A stretch of DNA of 64,000 bases from Doris montereyensis (lineage: Eukaryota; Mollusca; Gastropoda; Nudibranchia; Dorididae). The stretch lies in NCBI GenBank assembly GCA_037039925.1, contig JAXRKP010000457.1, positions 137,501-201,500 of the forward strand, in the 5' to 3' direction. The position numbers and the translations under genes were made by a program. Numbering within the stretch: position 1 is the stretch's first letter; every line of letters begins with the position of its first letter. The notes beneath the pieces are model-generated. The model worked only from the letters and a program-made list of their open reading frames with translations, had not been told where the DNA came from and did not search any database. Below are positions 1-10,258 of this stretch, one piece after another.

Positions 1-970
1 ATTTTGGGTTGAGACATCTAGGCTTCTTTATGGAAATTTCCATTTTCCTTGCATGGTTAATGATGTAGTTTGACCTTTGAGTTCATAGTTAAATAACAGC
101 CACTGAGATTAGGCTACATTTTATTTTAAGCTCGTGGCTTTTCTGATAGCCTCAGTATCATTCATCAAGGTGACGCTTTGCCATTCAACACACTTCGTCA
201 GAGGTCTAAGTTGATTACACAGCTATCGCGGCTAATGTTTAGTCCTTATTTAAAAGTTTCCCTTGTTACATTATCTCAATATGAATTCCTTATTTTTTCA
301 ACTTATAGAAAATGCATGATTTAGAGGTCTTGTATCATCTGTAAACGTAAAGTCATTATTGAAGCTTAAGTCTAAATCTAGTTTCGCCTGTTACACACAC
401 TCGTTTTTTCATGCAAATGGCTGGGGATACCCCTCACTGTAAGAAGCTCACTTCCGGTAATCTCCTGTGTGGTGTGAGCTATACTTGGGTTAACCCTTTT
501 AGAGCTTGTAATGTTACTGGAAGTGACCTTTCCTCACAGTGAGGCATTTCCCAGCCATTTGCATTATAAAAATTGTGCAAAGGTAAATTAAGGATTTAGA
601 TACTAAGTTTGAACAATGATTTTACATTTACAGATGATAAAAAGTAAAGATCTATCGACATATGTATTTTCTATAACATGAAAGAATTCATATTGAGATG
701 TTATTTTATTGTAACAAGAGAAAATTTAACTAAGGACAACAATAGCAGCGATGGCCGTGTAATCAACAATATGCTCGAAATGTGTTGAATGGGGAAAGAG
801 TCACTGATGAAGTATGATAGCGAAGCTATTGGGAAAGCCACGAGCTTCAAAAATAAATAACACATTTGCTATTGTTTAACTATGAATTCCAAAGGTCAAA
901 CTCTAATCATAAACCATTTAAGGAAAGTGGAAATTACCATTCAAAAAGCGTAGTGTCTCACCCTAAATAT
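1..970. repeat. Foldback element: large inverted repeat
   Basis: The left arm (1 to about 467) is the reverse complement of the right arm (about 511-970), joined by a loop of about 45 bases. For example, the left arm has a run reading atgcaaatggctgggg near 413 and the right arm ends the mirrored stretch with cccagccatttgcat near 550. The mirror continues through caatatgaattcc / gaattcatattg and the cacacttcgt / cgaaatgtgt segments. The left end is cut by the window edge. Further single-arm copies at about 1125-1470 and 33391-33910 show this is a dispersed family. No transposase is visible, so it is best read as a non-autonomous foldback or MITE-like element. Confidence 0.8.
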
Positions 971-1124
971 AGGGCCTGCGCGTTTCCCAAATTGGACGAC
1001 AAGCGCCCTTTATTTAGGGGGGGCGCTCTTCTTGGGTTAATATATTTATTTTATCTTGTGGCCTTTTTTCAGGGGGGGGGTGTGGTGACGGGCTTTTGAG
1101 TAGTAGTAGTATTGCCTCTAACTC

Positions 1125-1470
1125 ACTGTGTTAACAGAAGTGACATTCTTACAGTGAGGGGCTGTCCTAGCTGTTTGCATGAAAAAACCAGTTGGTCCAA
1201 TGCCTAAATATAGGATTTTGACTTAGCTACAACAATAATGTCACATTTACAGATGTTATGACATGGGACCTATGAAACGTACTTTTATAAAGTGATAAAA
1301 TAAGAAATTCATATTGAGATCTTAATATTGTATCAGGAGAAAAACTTCAACTGAAGTTATTAATAGCTGTGTAAGCAATTTTGGCTTGCACGAAGTGTGT
1401 TGAATTGGGAAAGCGTCAATTTGAAGAATGATAGTGAAGCCACCCTTATGACGCCTCATCATAGGACTGA
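1125..1470 (+). repeat. Third, partial arm of the foldback family
   Basis: This stretch repeats the right-arm order: agaagtgacattcttacagtgagg, then a tttgcatgaaaa block, a cacatttacagatg block, aaattcatattgagat, and gcacgaagtgtgttgaat. It is diverged from the arm at 511-970 and lies directly after it in the same orientation. It fills the space up to the RPL41 acceptor. Confidence 0.7.
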
Positions 1471-1569
1471 TGCTCTTGAGTTATGGAAGAAAACACTTTT
1501 TTATAGCCTTTTGTTTTTGTATGTTGTCTTAAAAGATTTATAATTATATTTCCCTTTCTTTTCTTACAG

Positions 1570-1628
1570 TGGAGAAAGAAGCGTATGCGAAGACTGAAGC
1601 GTAAAAGGAGAAAGATGAGGCGACACTG
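1570..1628 (+). CDS. RPL41: Ribosomal protein eL41 (RPL41), exon 2
   Basis: This exon encodes the tiny, extremely basic protein eL41 of the large ribosomal subunit (25 residues in most animals). It reads WRKKRMRRLKRKRRKMRRH, which matches the known eL41 core almost residue for residue. It is bounded by a good acceptor (tttcttttcttacag before 1570) and a good donor (gtgagt from 1629). The usual first exon, coding the Met-Arg-x-Lys start, was not found in 1-1569 and should lie upstream of the window. The exon ends two bases into a codon (TG). Joined to the acceptor at 4832 this gives TGA, so the reading stops after Arg-His instead of continuing to the Arg-Ser-Lys end. The normal Ser-Lys-stop is still present in exon 3. 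The flanking introns argue against a processed pseudogene. Confidence 0.88.
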
Positions 1629-4600
1629 GTGAGTGTTTGACTTTTTCTTGTTTCCTGACTGGTGGGGGCACTCAGTTGTCCAGAGGCAAGAGGTCCTGTG
1701 AGTTCCTCTCCGCCATTGGTGAAAAAGTTAAAGCTCACATGACTTGACAGTCGGAAAAATATTAAAAATCCTCCCAAGAACACATGTTTAAGTCGTGCAT
1801 TTGGGTACATCAAATCATACTCCCAAAAGGTGAAAGCCCCACCCTGAGTTGAAAATTTTGTAACAGTTGAAGGGCGATTTTTGTAGATACCACACAGAAA
1901 ATCTAGCAAAGCAGACAGGGCGATAAAGGAGGTCCTTGTGGAAATAGAAAATCATACCATGCCCTGAGGACAGATCTTTCCTTGGTTGTGGATGTAGGTT
2001 AATTCAAATCAGCATACCAAGTATATGGGAGGAAAGTAGAGGTAATTGTGAAACGAAAAACCTGTGGGTCCTAATACTGGGGCATGGTTTGACAGCTTCT
2101 TTTCAAGAGGTGGTCCTTATTTGTGTCATGAGTGATATTGCCATGATCTTGTTTTGTGCATTGTGTTCTGATCCCATGAGCATTTAAGGGCTTTGGGCTT
2201 TGGAAGATAGCTTGTGTTTGAGGCATTCAGCCAGATCTCATACCACTATTGATCTCTCTCCACCATCAGATCATTCCACTTCAGTTAAGGGAGGAGCGGG
2301 TTCTGAAAGCCATTTTGAAAATGCATAGAGCAAGCCAGCCAGGACCTCGGTTTTTGGAGTTCTACACCAGGAACATCTAAATTAGGAGAAAATATGAAAC
2401 TGAAATTTTGGCTGGTGTTGCCATGGAAACCCCTCATATTGGATTTATGGCGCTAAAAATAACATGCATTTTAAAAAATGCTATAATCTGCATCAATTAT
2501 TTTGGGATGTCTCAAAATTGGTATATTCCTTCATTTACATCTATAGAACAAAAGTATGCATGGGTTTGGAGGTGAATCTATCAAAGTTTTTATGGTGTGT
2601 TGAAAGTTGCATATAAACTGTTTACACATTTACAGCAATTTTATTCAACTAAAAAATTCATTTTTTGGAAAGTATACAAAATAACATCTAACGCATGCAT
2701 ACTTTTATTCCATGCATCTAAAGCAAGGTTTGTGCCAAATTTCAAGTCAATCGGATAAAAAAAAATGCAAGCTGAGTTAGAAAAAAATGGTCCAAAACGG
2801 ACATTTTGATATATTCATATTTTTCTATTTTTTGGGTACATTTCCTCCAATAAACCTAAGAAAAAAGTAGGATAATACTTTTCAACATAAAACCTTGAGA
2901 GGCTCTCAATTACTTCTTATTGACACTGTTTCAAGTGTTTTTTACTCATTTTGAGATGAGGCCTTTTTGATAATAGGTGCGTGGAATATGTTCTGAATAG
3001 AAATAGAAATCCATGGCAATATTCATAATAGATTCTGAAATAAGGTTGATTTTGGATAGCGTTCATTGTGGCTGTGAATTCGATCAAAATGACTACCAAC
3101 TTACCATAGCAGAAAGATAATATTTCTGGTTTTCTGTGTTGACAGATGTTATTATTTCTATTTAAAAAATCTGTATAAATTCAAAGAATCGATAAAGAGC
3201 TTCTTTATGATATCATTATGACGGGAACTAACTGCTCTATCCACTAGTATGATATGTCTAGATTTGTCCCATTTTTGGAAAAAATGGCATTCCCAGAACC
3301 GCTCCTCCCCATCTGTCCAGAAGTTGCGTCGGTCAAATACAAAGACACGTTTTTGGTTTTGATCACTTTGCAGTGGGTCCACAATCTGCATTTGAGATTT
3401 TATAAGCTTTTGTGTGTTGTATCTCCTGTGTGGTGTGTATCTTTATAAGAAATACCCGAGTGTGTGTTAGACTTTGAAATGAACTATCACTTTTACCCCT
3501 TTAGAATAAGACTTTCTCTGTTAAGTGTGGCATGGGTTGATCAGCGTAATTGGTCAGAATCGGGTATTCTCAAACCCGCCTTTGAGGTTACTGCAGTGCA
3601 GTTATATGGGAAGGAAGGCCGGGGGACAAATGCGGCACCCGTCATTCGCTTATTTAAAAAAATACTTTCCCCTGTTCCAAAGTGTCCTAAAATTTACGTC
3701 ATTTTCAGGGTTTGGAATAGATACCTATTCGACTTGCTGTGACTCCTGTGTTTCAGGGATTCCCATAGTTAAATATATTTATACCACTAGAAAAACAATC
3801 TTTCTATTGGTGTGTAATGTGGTGATATTTGATTATTTTGTCAATGAGAAATTTTGAGTTTAATGGGAATGTTTTGAACTAGAGAAGAAAAAAAAATATC
3901 GGAGGCTCGCCTTTTATATTTTGTGCTCATCATCTTCAATCTTTTAATACTCAATCTTTATTTTGATATTATATATATCATATTTAATGATGGAATAGTA
4001 TGTTTAATTTATTCCCTTGATTTGGGACTTCGACTAGGTCTAGTCAAAAATGGGGAATCTTGGGTTTCAGATCAAGATTTGACACCCATTCGATATTTTC
4101 CTATCAAAATGTCCATCTAGGCATCATTTCTAATGCCATATTCAGTTCCTTTTATGAATATTGCATCCACCCACTACTAAGTATTACTTTAATTTTAGTG
4201 GACTCTGACAGTATTGTTAATTCGTCAAAATGCACTGTGTTCATGTAACCAAATTTTACAGCACAGTGCCCCCTTGAAACAAACCTACGGGTTGTTTCCG
4301 TTCCATCAAAATGTAACATCTAGATCTATAAAAATTTGATCCGTCATATTGGAAGATCCATGTGAAAAGTAAACATGATTACCTTTTTTGCCTCGCTTTA
4401 TGCTGTCACTCCACAATGTGTGTGAACCGTGACATCTAGATCTATGACCACTGCGTGGACCATGCATTTTTGGTGTAGACTACTGTATTACTAGACTAAC
4501 TACTACTGCATTGTATTATGACATTGCTACATTAGCTTTTCGCATGCAGTGTGCCTAGGTTATATCATCAGGCTTGCAAAGATCACTTTGGGAAGAAAAC

Positions 4601-4831
4601 ATAAAAGACCACAGAGAATAGTAAACTTTGAGGTTAACACTACAATTACCATAAAGGAGAATAGTATGCACATGTTAAAATACATGTATTTATGTGCATG
4701 TATAGTATAGAATAAGATTCTGCTTTATACAAGACTAGTTTCTCTTCCACCAAGTATTGTATTGGATCACATTTAATATGTCTAATATTGCTGTACATAA
4801 ATTGATGTGATTTGACTTGTTTCCCCCACAG
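1629..4831 (+). other. RPL41 intron 2 (repeat fragments, no gene)
   Basis: The intron runs from the gtgagt donor to a cccccacag acceptor. Its first part (about 1660-1960) contains degraded pieces of the SINE-B family (cagttgtccagaggcaag, ggaggtcct). The rest is AT-rich unique sequence in which I see no further exon. Short open frames here show no recognisable protein. Confidence 0.6.
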
Positions 4832-4841
4832 ATCCAAGTAG
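4832..4841 (+). CDS. RPL41: RPL41, final coding bases of exon 3
   Basis: After a strong acceptor (tttcccccacag) the exon starts A TCC AAG TAG. This encodes the last base of an Arg codon followed by Ser-Lys-stop, exactly the C-terminus of eL41. With the exon 2 end as written, the split codon becomes TGA rather than an Arg codon (CGA or AGA), so these residues would not be translated unless the exon 2 end differs in the animal. Confidence 0.75.
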
Positions 4842-5160
4842 GCAGCCTACCCTTGCACACATCCGTTTGTCTTGTGTGGCGTCCTCATCACCTGATGCCA
4901 TCAATCATGGGGTGGTCCCCTTGTCTGTCCTGCGATGCAACTTGCCGATGTTATCAAGCAACCAGTGTCGCTAGCCACGCGATTGAAGTTTGAATCGTCA
5001 TCATCATCAACGCAATTAAACACTACGTCTGACGGTGGCCAAGATTGGATCAGGAGCTACTTTGAAGTAGACAGGGTGTGCAGCGGAAGCCTCTTTGTGG
5101 TTGTTGACCTCAGGTGTATTGTACAGCCATTGAGTGTAATATGTCATTAAATTTACAAAA
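4842..5160 (+). other. Likely RPL41 3' untranslated region
   Basis: This non-repetitive stretch follows the stop codon. Candidate polyadenylation signals of the ATTAAA type occur near 5017 (caattaaac) and 5144 (cattaaattt). The true transcript end is not defined by the sequence. Confidence 0.45.
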
Positions 5161-5439
5161 ACTACACATTTTTTTTTTGGTTGGTTTGCTTTTTCACATT
5201 TTTTTGTTCTTGCTGAGATGTTGACTGATATTGGTTGTCATAAATTGTCTGTTCGTGTCATATATTGTCTTGTCACTGTCATGAATTGTTTGTCTGTCAC
5301 TGTCATGAATTGTCTGTGGGTTGATGGGTCCTTCTTTCCTTTCATTCTTCAACTTAAATATCTTGTTATCTTGCTGTTTACTGTTTGGGGGACATCCAAT
5401 CGAGCAGTTGGCAGGTGTTGCTGGTAGGTCCTACTTCTT

Positions 5440-5960
5440 TCATCTTACCAGTGTTAACTCTTAATTCACCCTTGGATCACCGCAATGGTGGACGGGCTAA
5501 ATTTCAAAGAAACAAAGCATCTCAATCAAAGGTCGTGGGTTCAAGCCCTGCAGGTGGGTGAAAGCCCAAGATCATCTCAGTTTTGGATGGGTAAATTCAA
5601 ATTAAATCAAAACTTGTTAATTAGTAATTAACCATGAGATCACCATGCTGCACACTGGTACTGGTAGGTCTTATTTCTTTCCTTTCTTCTTTCCTTATCT
5701 TTCAACTTGCTGTTTCCTCTTATTCGTACTGAGATCACAGCAATGGTGTACATGGTAAAATTCAATGAAACAAAGTCGCACAGTTAGTCATGATATTTTA
5801 TAGTAATACTAATGGTAGTATTGTATACCACTCTTGCGGGTGCTGTCTCTTTTTATCTTGTTTTCTTTCTGTTCACTGTTACTGTTACTACTAGTGTTAA
5901 CTGTATGCCTTTCATTCATCTTGTTTCACGGACGGGTGCTGCTAGTGCTAGTAGGTATCT
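5440..5960 (+). repeat. Fragments of the SINE-B-associated repeat
   Basis: Blocks such as taggtcctacttctttc, cttaattcaccc, gatcaccgcaatggtgga and a box-B-like gggttcaagccc recur here (5410-5570, 5640-5780). The same blocks appear near 31133, 45540 and 54225. These are broken SINE-related copies. Confidence 0.55.
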
Positions 5961-5963
5961 TCC

Positions 5964-6912
5964 TTTAGAATTTAAAAGAAAATCTTTCTGTTTCGTTTCT
6001 TCATTCCTTGAGAATTTAAAAAAATCTTTCTGTTTCCTCTTCATTCACCTGAGAATTTAGAAAACTTGAAATCTTCTGTTTCCTCTTCATTCACCTTGAG
6101 AATTTAAAAGAAAATCTTGTCCTGTTTCTAGCTCTTCATTCACCCTGAGAATTTAAAAGAAAATCTTGCTGTTTCCTCTTCATTCACCCTGAGAATTTAA
6201 AAGAAAATCTTGCTGTTTCCTCTTCATTCATCCTGAGAATTTAAAAGAAAATCTTGCTGTTTCCTCTTCATTCACACCTGAGAATTTCAAAAGAAAAGTC
6301 TTGCTGTTTTCCTCTTCATTCATCCTGAGAATTTAAAAGAAAATCTTGCTGTGGGTTTCCTCTTCATTCATCCTGAGAATTTAAAAGAAAAGCTTGCTGT
6401 TTTGTTTCCTCTTCATTCATCCTGAGAATTTAAAAGAAAATCTTGCTGTTTTGTTTCCCTCTTCATTCATCCTGAGAATTGCAGTGGAAAATCTTTCTGT
6501 TTCCTCTTCATTCATCCTGAGAATTTAAAAGAAAATCTTGCTGTTTCTTTCTTCATTCATCCTGAAATTTAAATGAAAACCTTGCTGTTTTGTTTTCTTC
6601 TTCATTCATCCTGAGAATTTAGGCAAAGGAGAAAAGCTTGCTGTTTGAACAATTGTGTTTCCTCTTCATTCACCCTGAGAATTTAAAAAGAAAAGCTTGC
6701 TGTTTGAAGTGTTTCCTTTTTGTGATCACCTGAGAATTTAAAAGAAAAGCTTGCTGTTTGAAGTGTTTCCTCTTCATTCACCCCTGAGAATTTAAAAGAA
6801 AAGCTTGCTGTTTGAAGTGTTTCCTCTTCATTCACCCTGAGACTACTGAGGCAGGGAGAATTTAGAAACACTTCCTGTTTCCTTCTTTCTACTAGCTTTT
6901 CATTCACCCTGA
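5964..6912. repeat. Minisatellite, unit about 44 bp
   Basis: The tandem unit joins gagaatttaaaagaaaat to cttgctgtttcctcttcatt plus catcct. About twenty diverged copies occur, with small insertions (for example gtg, gtttga). The unit is an amplified piece of the SINE-B-associated repeat, which contains cttgctgttttctctta...ttcaccctgagatcac elsewhere in the window. Confidence 0.85.
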
Positions 6913-7446
6913 GATTTGGGAGACTCAGTATTCCAGAGGCAAGGTGTAGGTCCCTCTCATTCTCATTGTTCTCAATCAAAAGGTAGTGAGTTTGAGCCCC
7001 GCCAACTGTTGCAAAATGTTCTTAATGATTCTTTTTATACCGTCGTTTCCAATTTACCCCCTGAGCCAGGTAGTCTCAGGGATTGCCTTTTTAAACAGCC
7101 TCTCAAACAAAAGGTGGTACAACTTACAAGTAGTGGGTTTGAGTTTGAGCCCCTCCAATGGTTGAAAATTTGACTTCTTTTTTGGAGCAAAATCCAACCC
7201 CTGAATCAGTCTAGTCACACCAGAGACGGACGATAGTTAAGGAGGTCTTGTGTGCAGATCACAACCATGATCCCTTTGCTGTTTACACACAACAGGGCTG
7301 TCACGGCAAAATTCCTATCAAACCTCCAGATCACTTTAGTTGAAATAATAGTAAAACTAGTAGTACAGTAGTAGTAGTAATCCGACTGCTGTTAGTGGAT
7401 ATGGGTAAAATCAAATCAAAGTCCTGGTACAGTTACTCTATTAGTA
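6913..7446 (+). mobile_element. Two partial SINE-B copies
   Basis: Each copy contains the SINE-B order: ctcagt..tccagaggcaaggtgta, a ggtagtgggtttgagccc box-B-like motif, caa(c/t)tgttgaaaat, a gtctagtcacaccagagac block and gaggtcttgtgtgcagatcac. The first breaks off near 7030 and the second runs to about 7320. They directly follow the 44-bp minisatellite that is derived from the same family. Confidence 0.65.
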
Positions 7447-7832
7447 CATTGCACCAAACGTTTGTTGTTCCTTTATCAAATTGAACAGCATTGTGGGTAA
7501 ACCAAACTTATGTTGTTCCTTTATCAAATTGAACAGCATTACAGTAAATCCAAACTTATGTTGTTCTTTATCAAATTGAACAGCATTACAGTAGGACGTA
7601 AACCAAACTTATGATGTTCCTTTATCAAATTGAACAGCATTGCATAGTTGAAATTGCAGTAGTAGTAGTAAACCACTTATGTTGTTCCTTTATCAAATTG
7701 AACAGCATTACACGTAATTGCACCAAACTTATGTTGTTCCTTTATCAAATTGAACAGCATTGCACGAAAACCAAACTTATGTTGTTCATGTTGTTCCTTT
7801 ATCAAATTGAACAGCATTGCACGTGAAACCAA
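7447..7832. repeat. Minisatellite, unit about 48 bp
   Basis: About seven copies of a unit built around cttatgttgttcctttatca and aattgaacagcatt(g/a)ca, with variable spacers such as gtagtagtag. Confidence 0.85.
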
Positions 7833-8940
7833 ACTCAACTCAAAGACTGTTGAAGGCATTGTTAATGTTAATATTAATATTCAGTAAATTTAATACAAAA
7901 ATAAAAAAGATACAGCATGTATGTACATGTACACATTACAATAAACCATTGCAATCATATACTTGAATAAAGTCTTCTACTAGTTCTACTGGTACGAGAC
8001 TCCCATCTCATTCTCAATCTCATGCAAATTCTCCTTCAACTCTCTCCTCCCATCTGATGGATATCTATGAAACTTTGAAACTCTACTCTGTGCATGGATT
8101 ACACAGTTGTCATAAAGTCAATGACAAAAGGACAAAACCTACACATTTGTTTAGAAATGTAAAAGTAAAAATGCTCAGATTAAAGTATTCCTCAATAAAG
8201 TAAAAGTACTTAAAAATTCTCAAGTATTCTTTTATTTTGATAGAGATCGATTTTAGAACTACAAAAACAAAGTTATGCTTACTTCGTTTTCTTTAAAATA
8301 AGTTCAACTGGCTATGGGTCTAACTAATAATAGTAATAAAGAGGACGCAAAAGGGAGAGAGCGAGAGAGAGCTGAATCGGAGCTTCTATGCTAAATCTAA
8401 ATACGTCGTCTTCTTTGCATTGAATCTAGCCTAATACTAATAATATTACTTAATAATAATAAATAAATAGTAAATAAGACCCAACAAAAATATAGCAAAA
8501 AGTTAATAATATTATTATTAATAAAATACGTCATTGCATTAATTTTTAAATTATTTAACTACGCACCGAATGGCACATTCAGAAGTACTAGTAGGCCTAC
8601 AGATTTTGTTTTTAAACCTGAAGGAAATGACAAGTCTTAGTGAAAAACATCAATGTTCGCGTCCTGGAATTTTGTGAGTAGATGTCAATGAGGAGGAAAC
8701 TAACTTAACAGAAATCAATTTCATTTGAGTAACAATTATTTTCCATTTGTAGTTGCCAACTGCAATCTAGAACTACAACTACCAGTACAAATACAACAAA
8801 GCTCTACTGGAGGAGAGAAAACTGAGGGAGAACACACCCACACTGTGTATGATGGAGCAGGCCTGTAGTACTACTACTACTAGTACATGTATACGAAGGA
8901 GCCACAGTGCAGTGAAGTCAAAGGTGAAATATGACATTAA
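7833..8940. other. No gene seen; AT-rich with TA/AAT-rich stretches
   Basis: The sequence is AT-rich and contains many aataata-type runs (8320-8540) and short tac/tag trinucleotide runs (8860-8890). No reading frame, RNA gene or repeat family was recognised. Confidence 0.5.
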
Positions 8941-8947
8941 GTGACAA

Positions 8948-9092
8948 CTCCACTAATAAAGACAGAACAAACACGTGACGTTTCGGGTATAACCTTTCGT
9001 CAGACAACAAACAAGAAATATCTAGAATCTAGAGTACTTCTAGTAGTACCTGAAATGTCACGTGTTTGTTCTGTCTTTATTAGTGGCGTTGT
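8948..9092. repeat. Inverted repeat with Penelope-like motif
   Basis: The arms are about 36 bp: ccactaataaagacagaaca at 8950 is mirrored by tgttctgtctttattagtgg ending near 9086, both extended by cacgtgac. Read on the minus strand the loop side contains ctgacgaaagg..cccgaaacgtcac. This resembles the conserved stretch found in terminal repeats of some Penelope-like elements. No reverse transcriptase is adjacent. Confidence 0.6.
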
Positions 9093-9204
9093 AACTAGTA
9101 CAGCATGTACTACTACTAGGTTAGATGTGTATTTAGTGTAATGTCTACACTACTAATACTAACTATACTTACTTATTATAACGATATAAATTTATAAAAC
9201 ACAA

Positions 9205-9425
9205 GTAAACAAAGGCGTTGGTGGAAAAGTGCGGGCCTGAGTTTGACATTGTGTTCCTTCGGAAAGACACTTTCCCACTCTACCCAGGTGCAAATGGGTA
9301 CAAGGACTAGCTTGGGAGTAAAAACATGCGTCAGACTAGCATCCTGTCTCGCTTCGCGCTATTGAAACCGGGATAAGCTCTGGTTCTATGAGCCATAACG
9401 GCCTGAAAGGAACTTTACATAATGT
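9205..9425 (+). mobile_element. SINE-A copy, head degraded
   Basis: This matches the fuller SINE-A copies at 47985 and 56582. The shared blocks are ccttcggaaagacactttcc, caggtgcaaatgggtac, cgtcagactagcatcctgt and the tail accgggataagctctggttc..cggcctgaaaggaacttta. The tRNA-like head is poorly kept. Confidence 0.75.
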
Positions 9426-10015
9426 GCAACTTGTAAATAATTGTACAGTTTATAATTATTTTCTATAGTATAATCCTAAAAACTAAATCAGTAAATGTAC
9501 TGCAAAACTGAGACATGAAACTAAGTTGAAGCAAGCTTCGGTATCCTGCAGCTTGACTTTGAGCACAGGCACCACATGGCGACTAACGGGACTGGGACTC
9601 ACGTCGACTTGAGAGAAGTGGAAGGGGTAGGGTGGTTGGTTCACCTTTAGCCTTTTTAACCTTTAGTCATTGGTAGTTGGCAGGGATTGAGAATGAGGTC
9701 AACTCTTCTTACTTCCTGTTCTCAGTTTTTTCCTTTTTTCTCTCTACTTGTCTTGATTTAAATGAAAGTTGAAATTAAGGTTCATGCGGTGTATTTATAT
9801 ATATATATATATATGAAGAAAGATCTTATTTGCGTTTCCCGGCTTTGCAGTGCACATATACATCTAACACAAGGCTTAGAATTAGAATGAAACATGAAAA
9901 CCGTAACAAAGCTTATCCATGGCCAAATCGTAACAATGTGGAGCAAATAATGATAGGTATGGTAGGCCTGCAAATTTAACATTCAGATCACTATCACTCA
10001 GTCATTCATCATTCA

Positions 10016-10172
10016 ATGAGATGGGAGTACGCGTGTACATGTATTGGGACTAATGAGTAATGACTGACCACCATAATGTGGTCATACATGTGGCATGGGA
10101 ATACACGTGTACATGTATTGGGACTAATGAGTAATGACTGACCACCTATGTGGTCATAAGTGGCATGGAAAT
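10016..10172. repeat. Tandem duplication, two copies of about 76 bp
   Basis: The block gtgtacatgtattgggacta followed by atgagtaatgactgaccacc and tgtggtcata occurs twice in direct tandem, with few differences. This is a recent local duplication. Confidence 0.85.
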
Positions 10173-10187
10173 ACACTAATAATACAG

Positions 10188-10258
10188 CCGAACCTGTCTA
10201 AGACTAGAACAGACTCGGAAGAGAGCAACCACATTTCCTGTTTTAGACAGGTTCCACT
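10188..10258. repeat. Short palindromic element (MITE-like)
   Basis: The ends cagccgaacctgtctaagac and gttttagacaggttccactc are inverted copies of one another about 30 bases apart. The terminal sequence resembles inverted repeats of pogo/Tigger-type elements, but no coding remnant lies inside. Confidence 0.5.

Noticed and set aside
8941..9141. 66-codon + frame across the hairpin
   Set aside because: The frame simply reads through the two inverted arms; its sequence is explained by the repeat.
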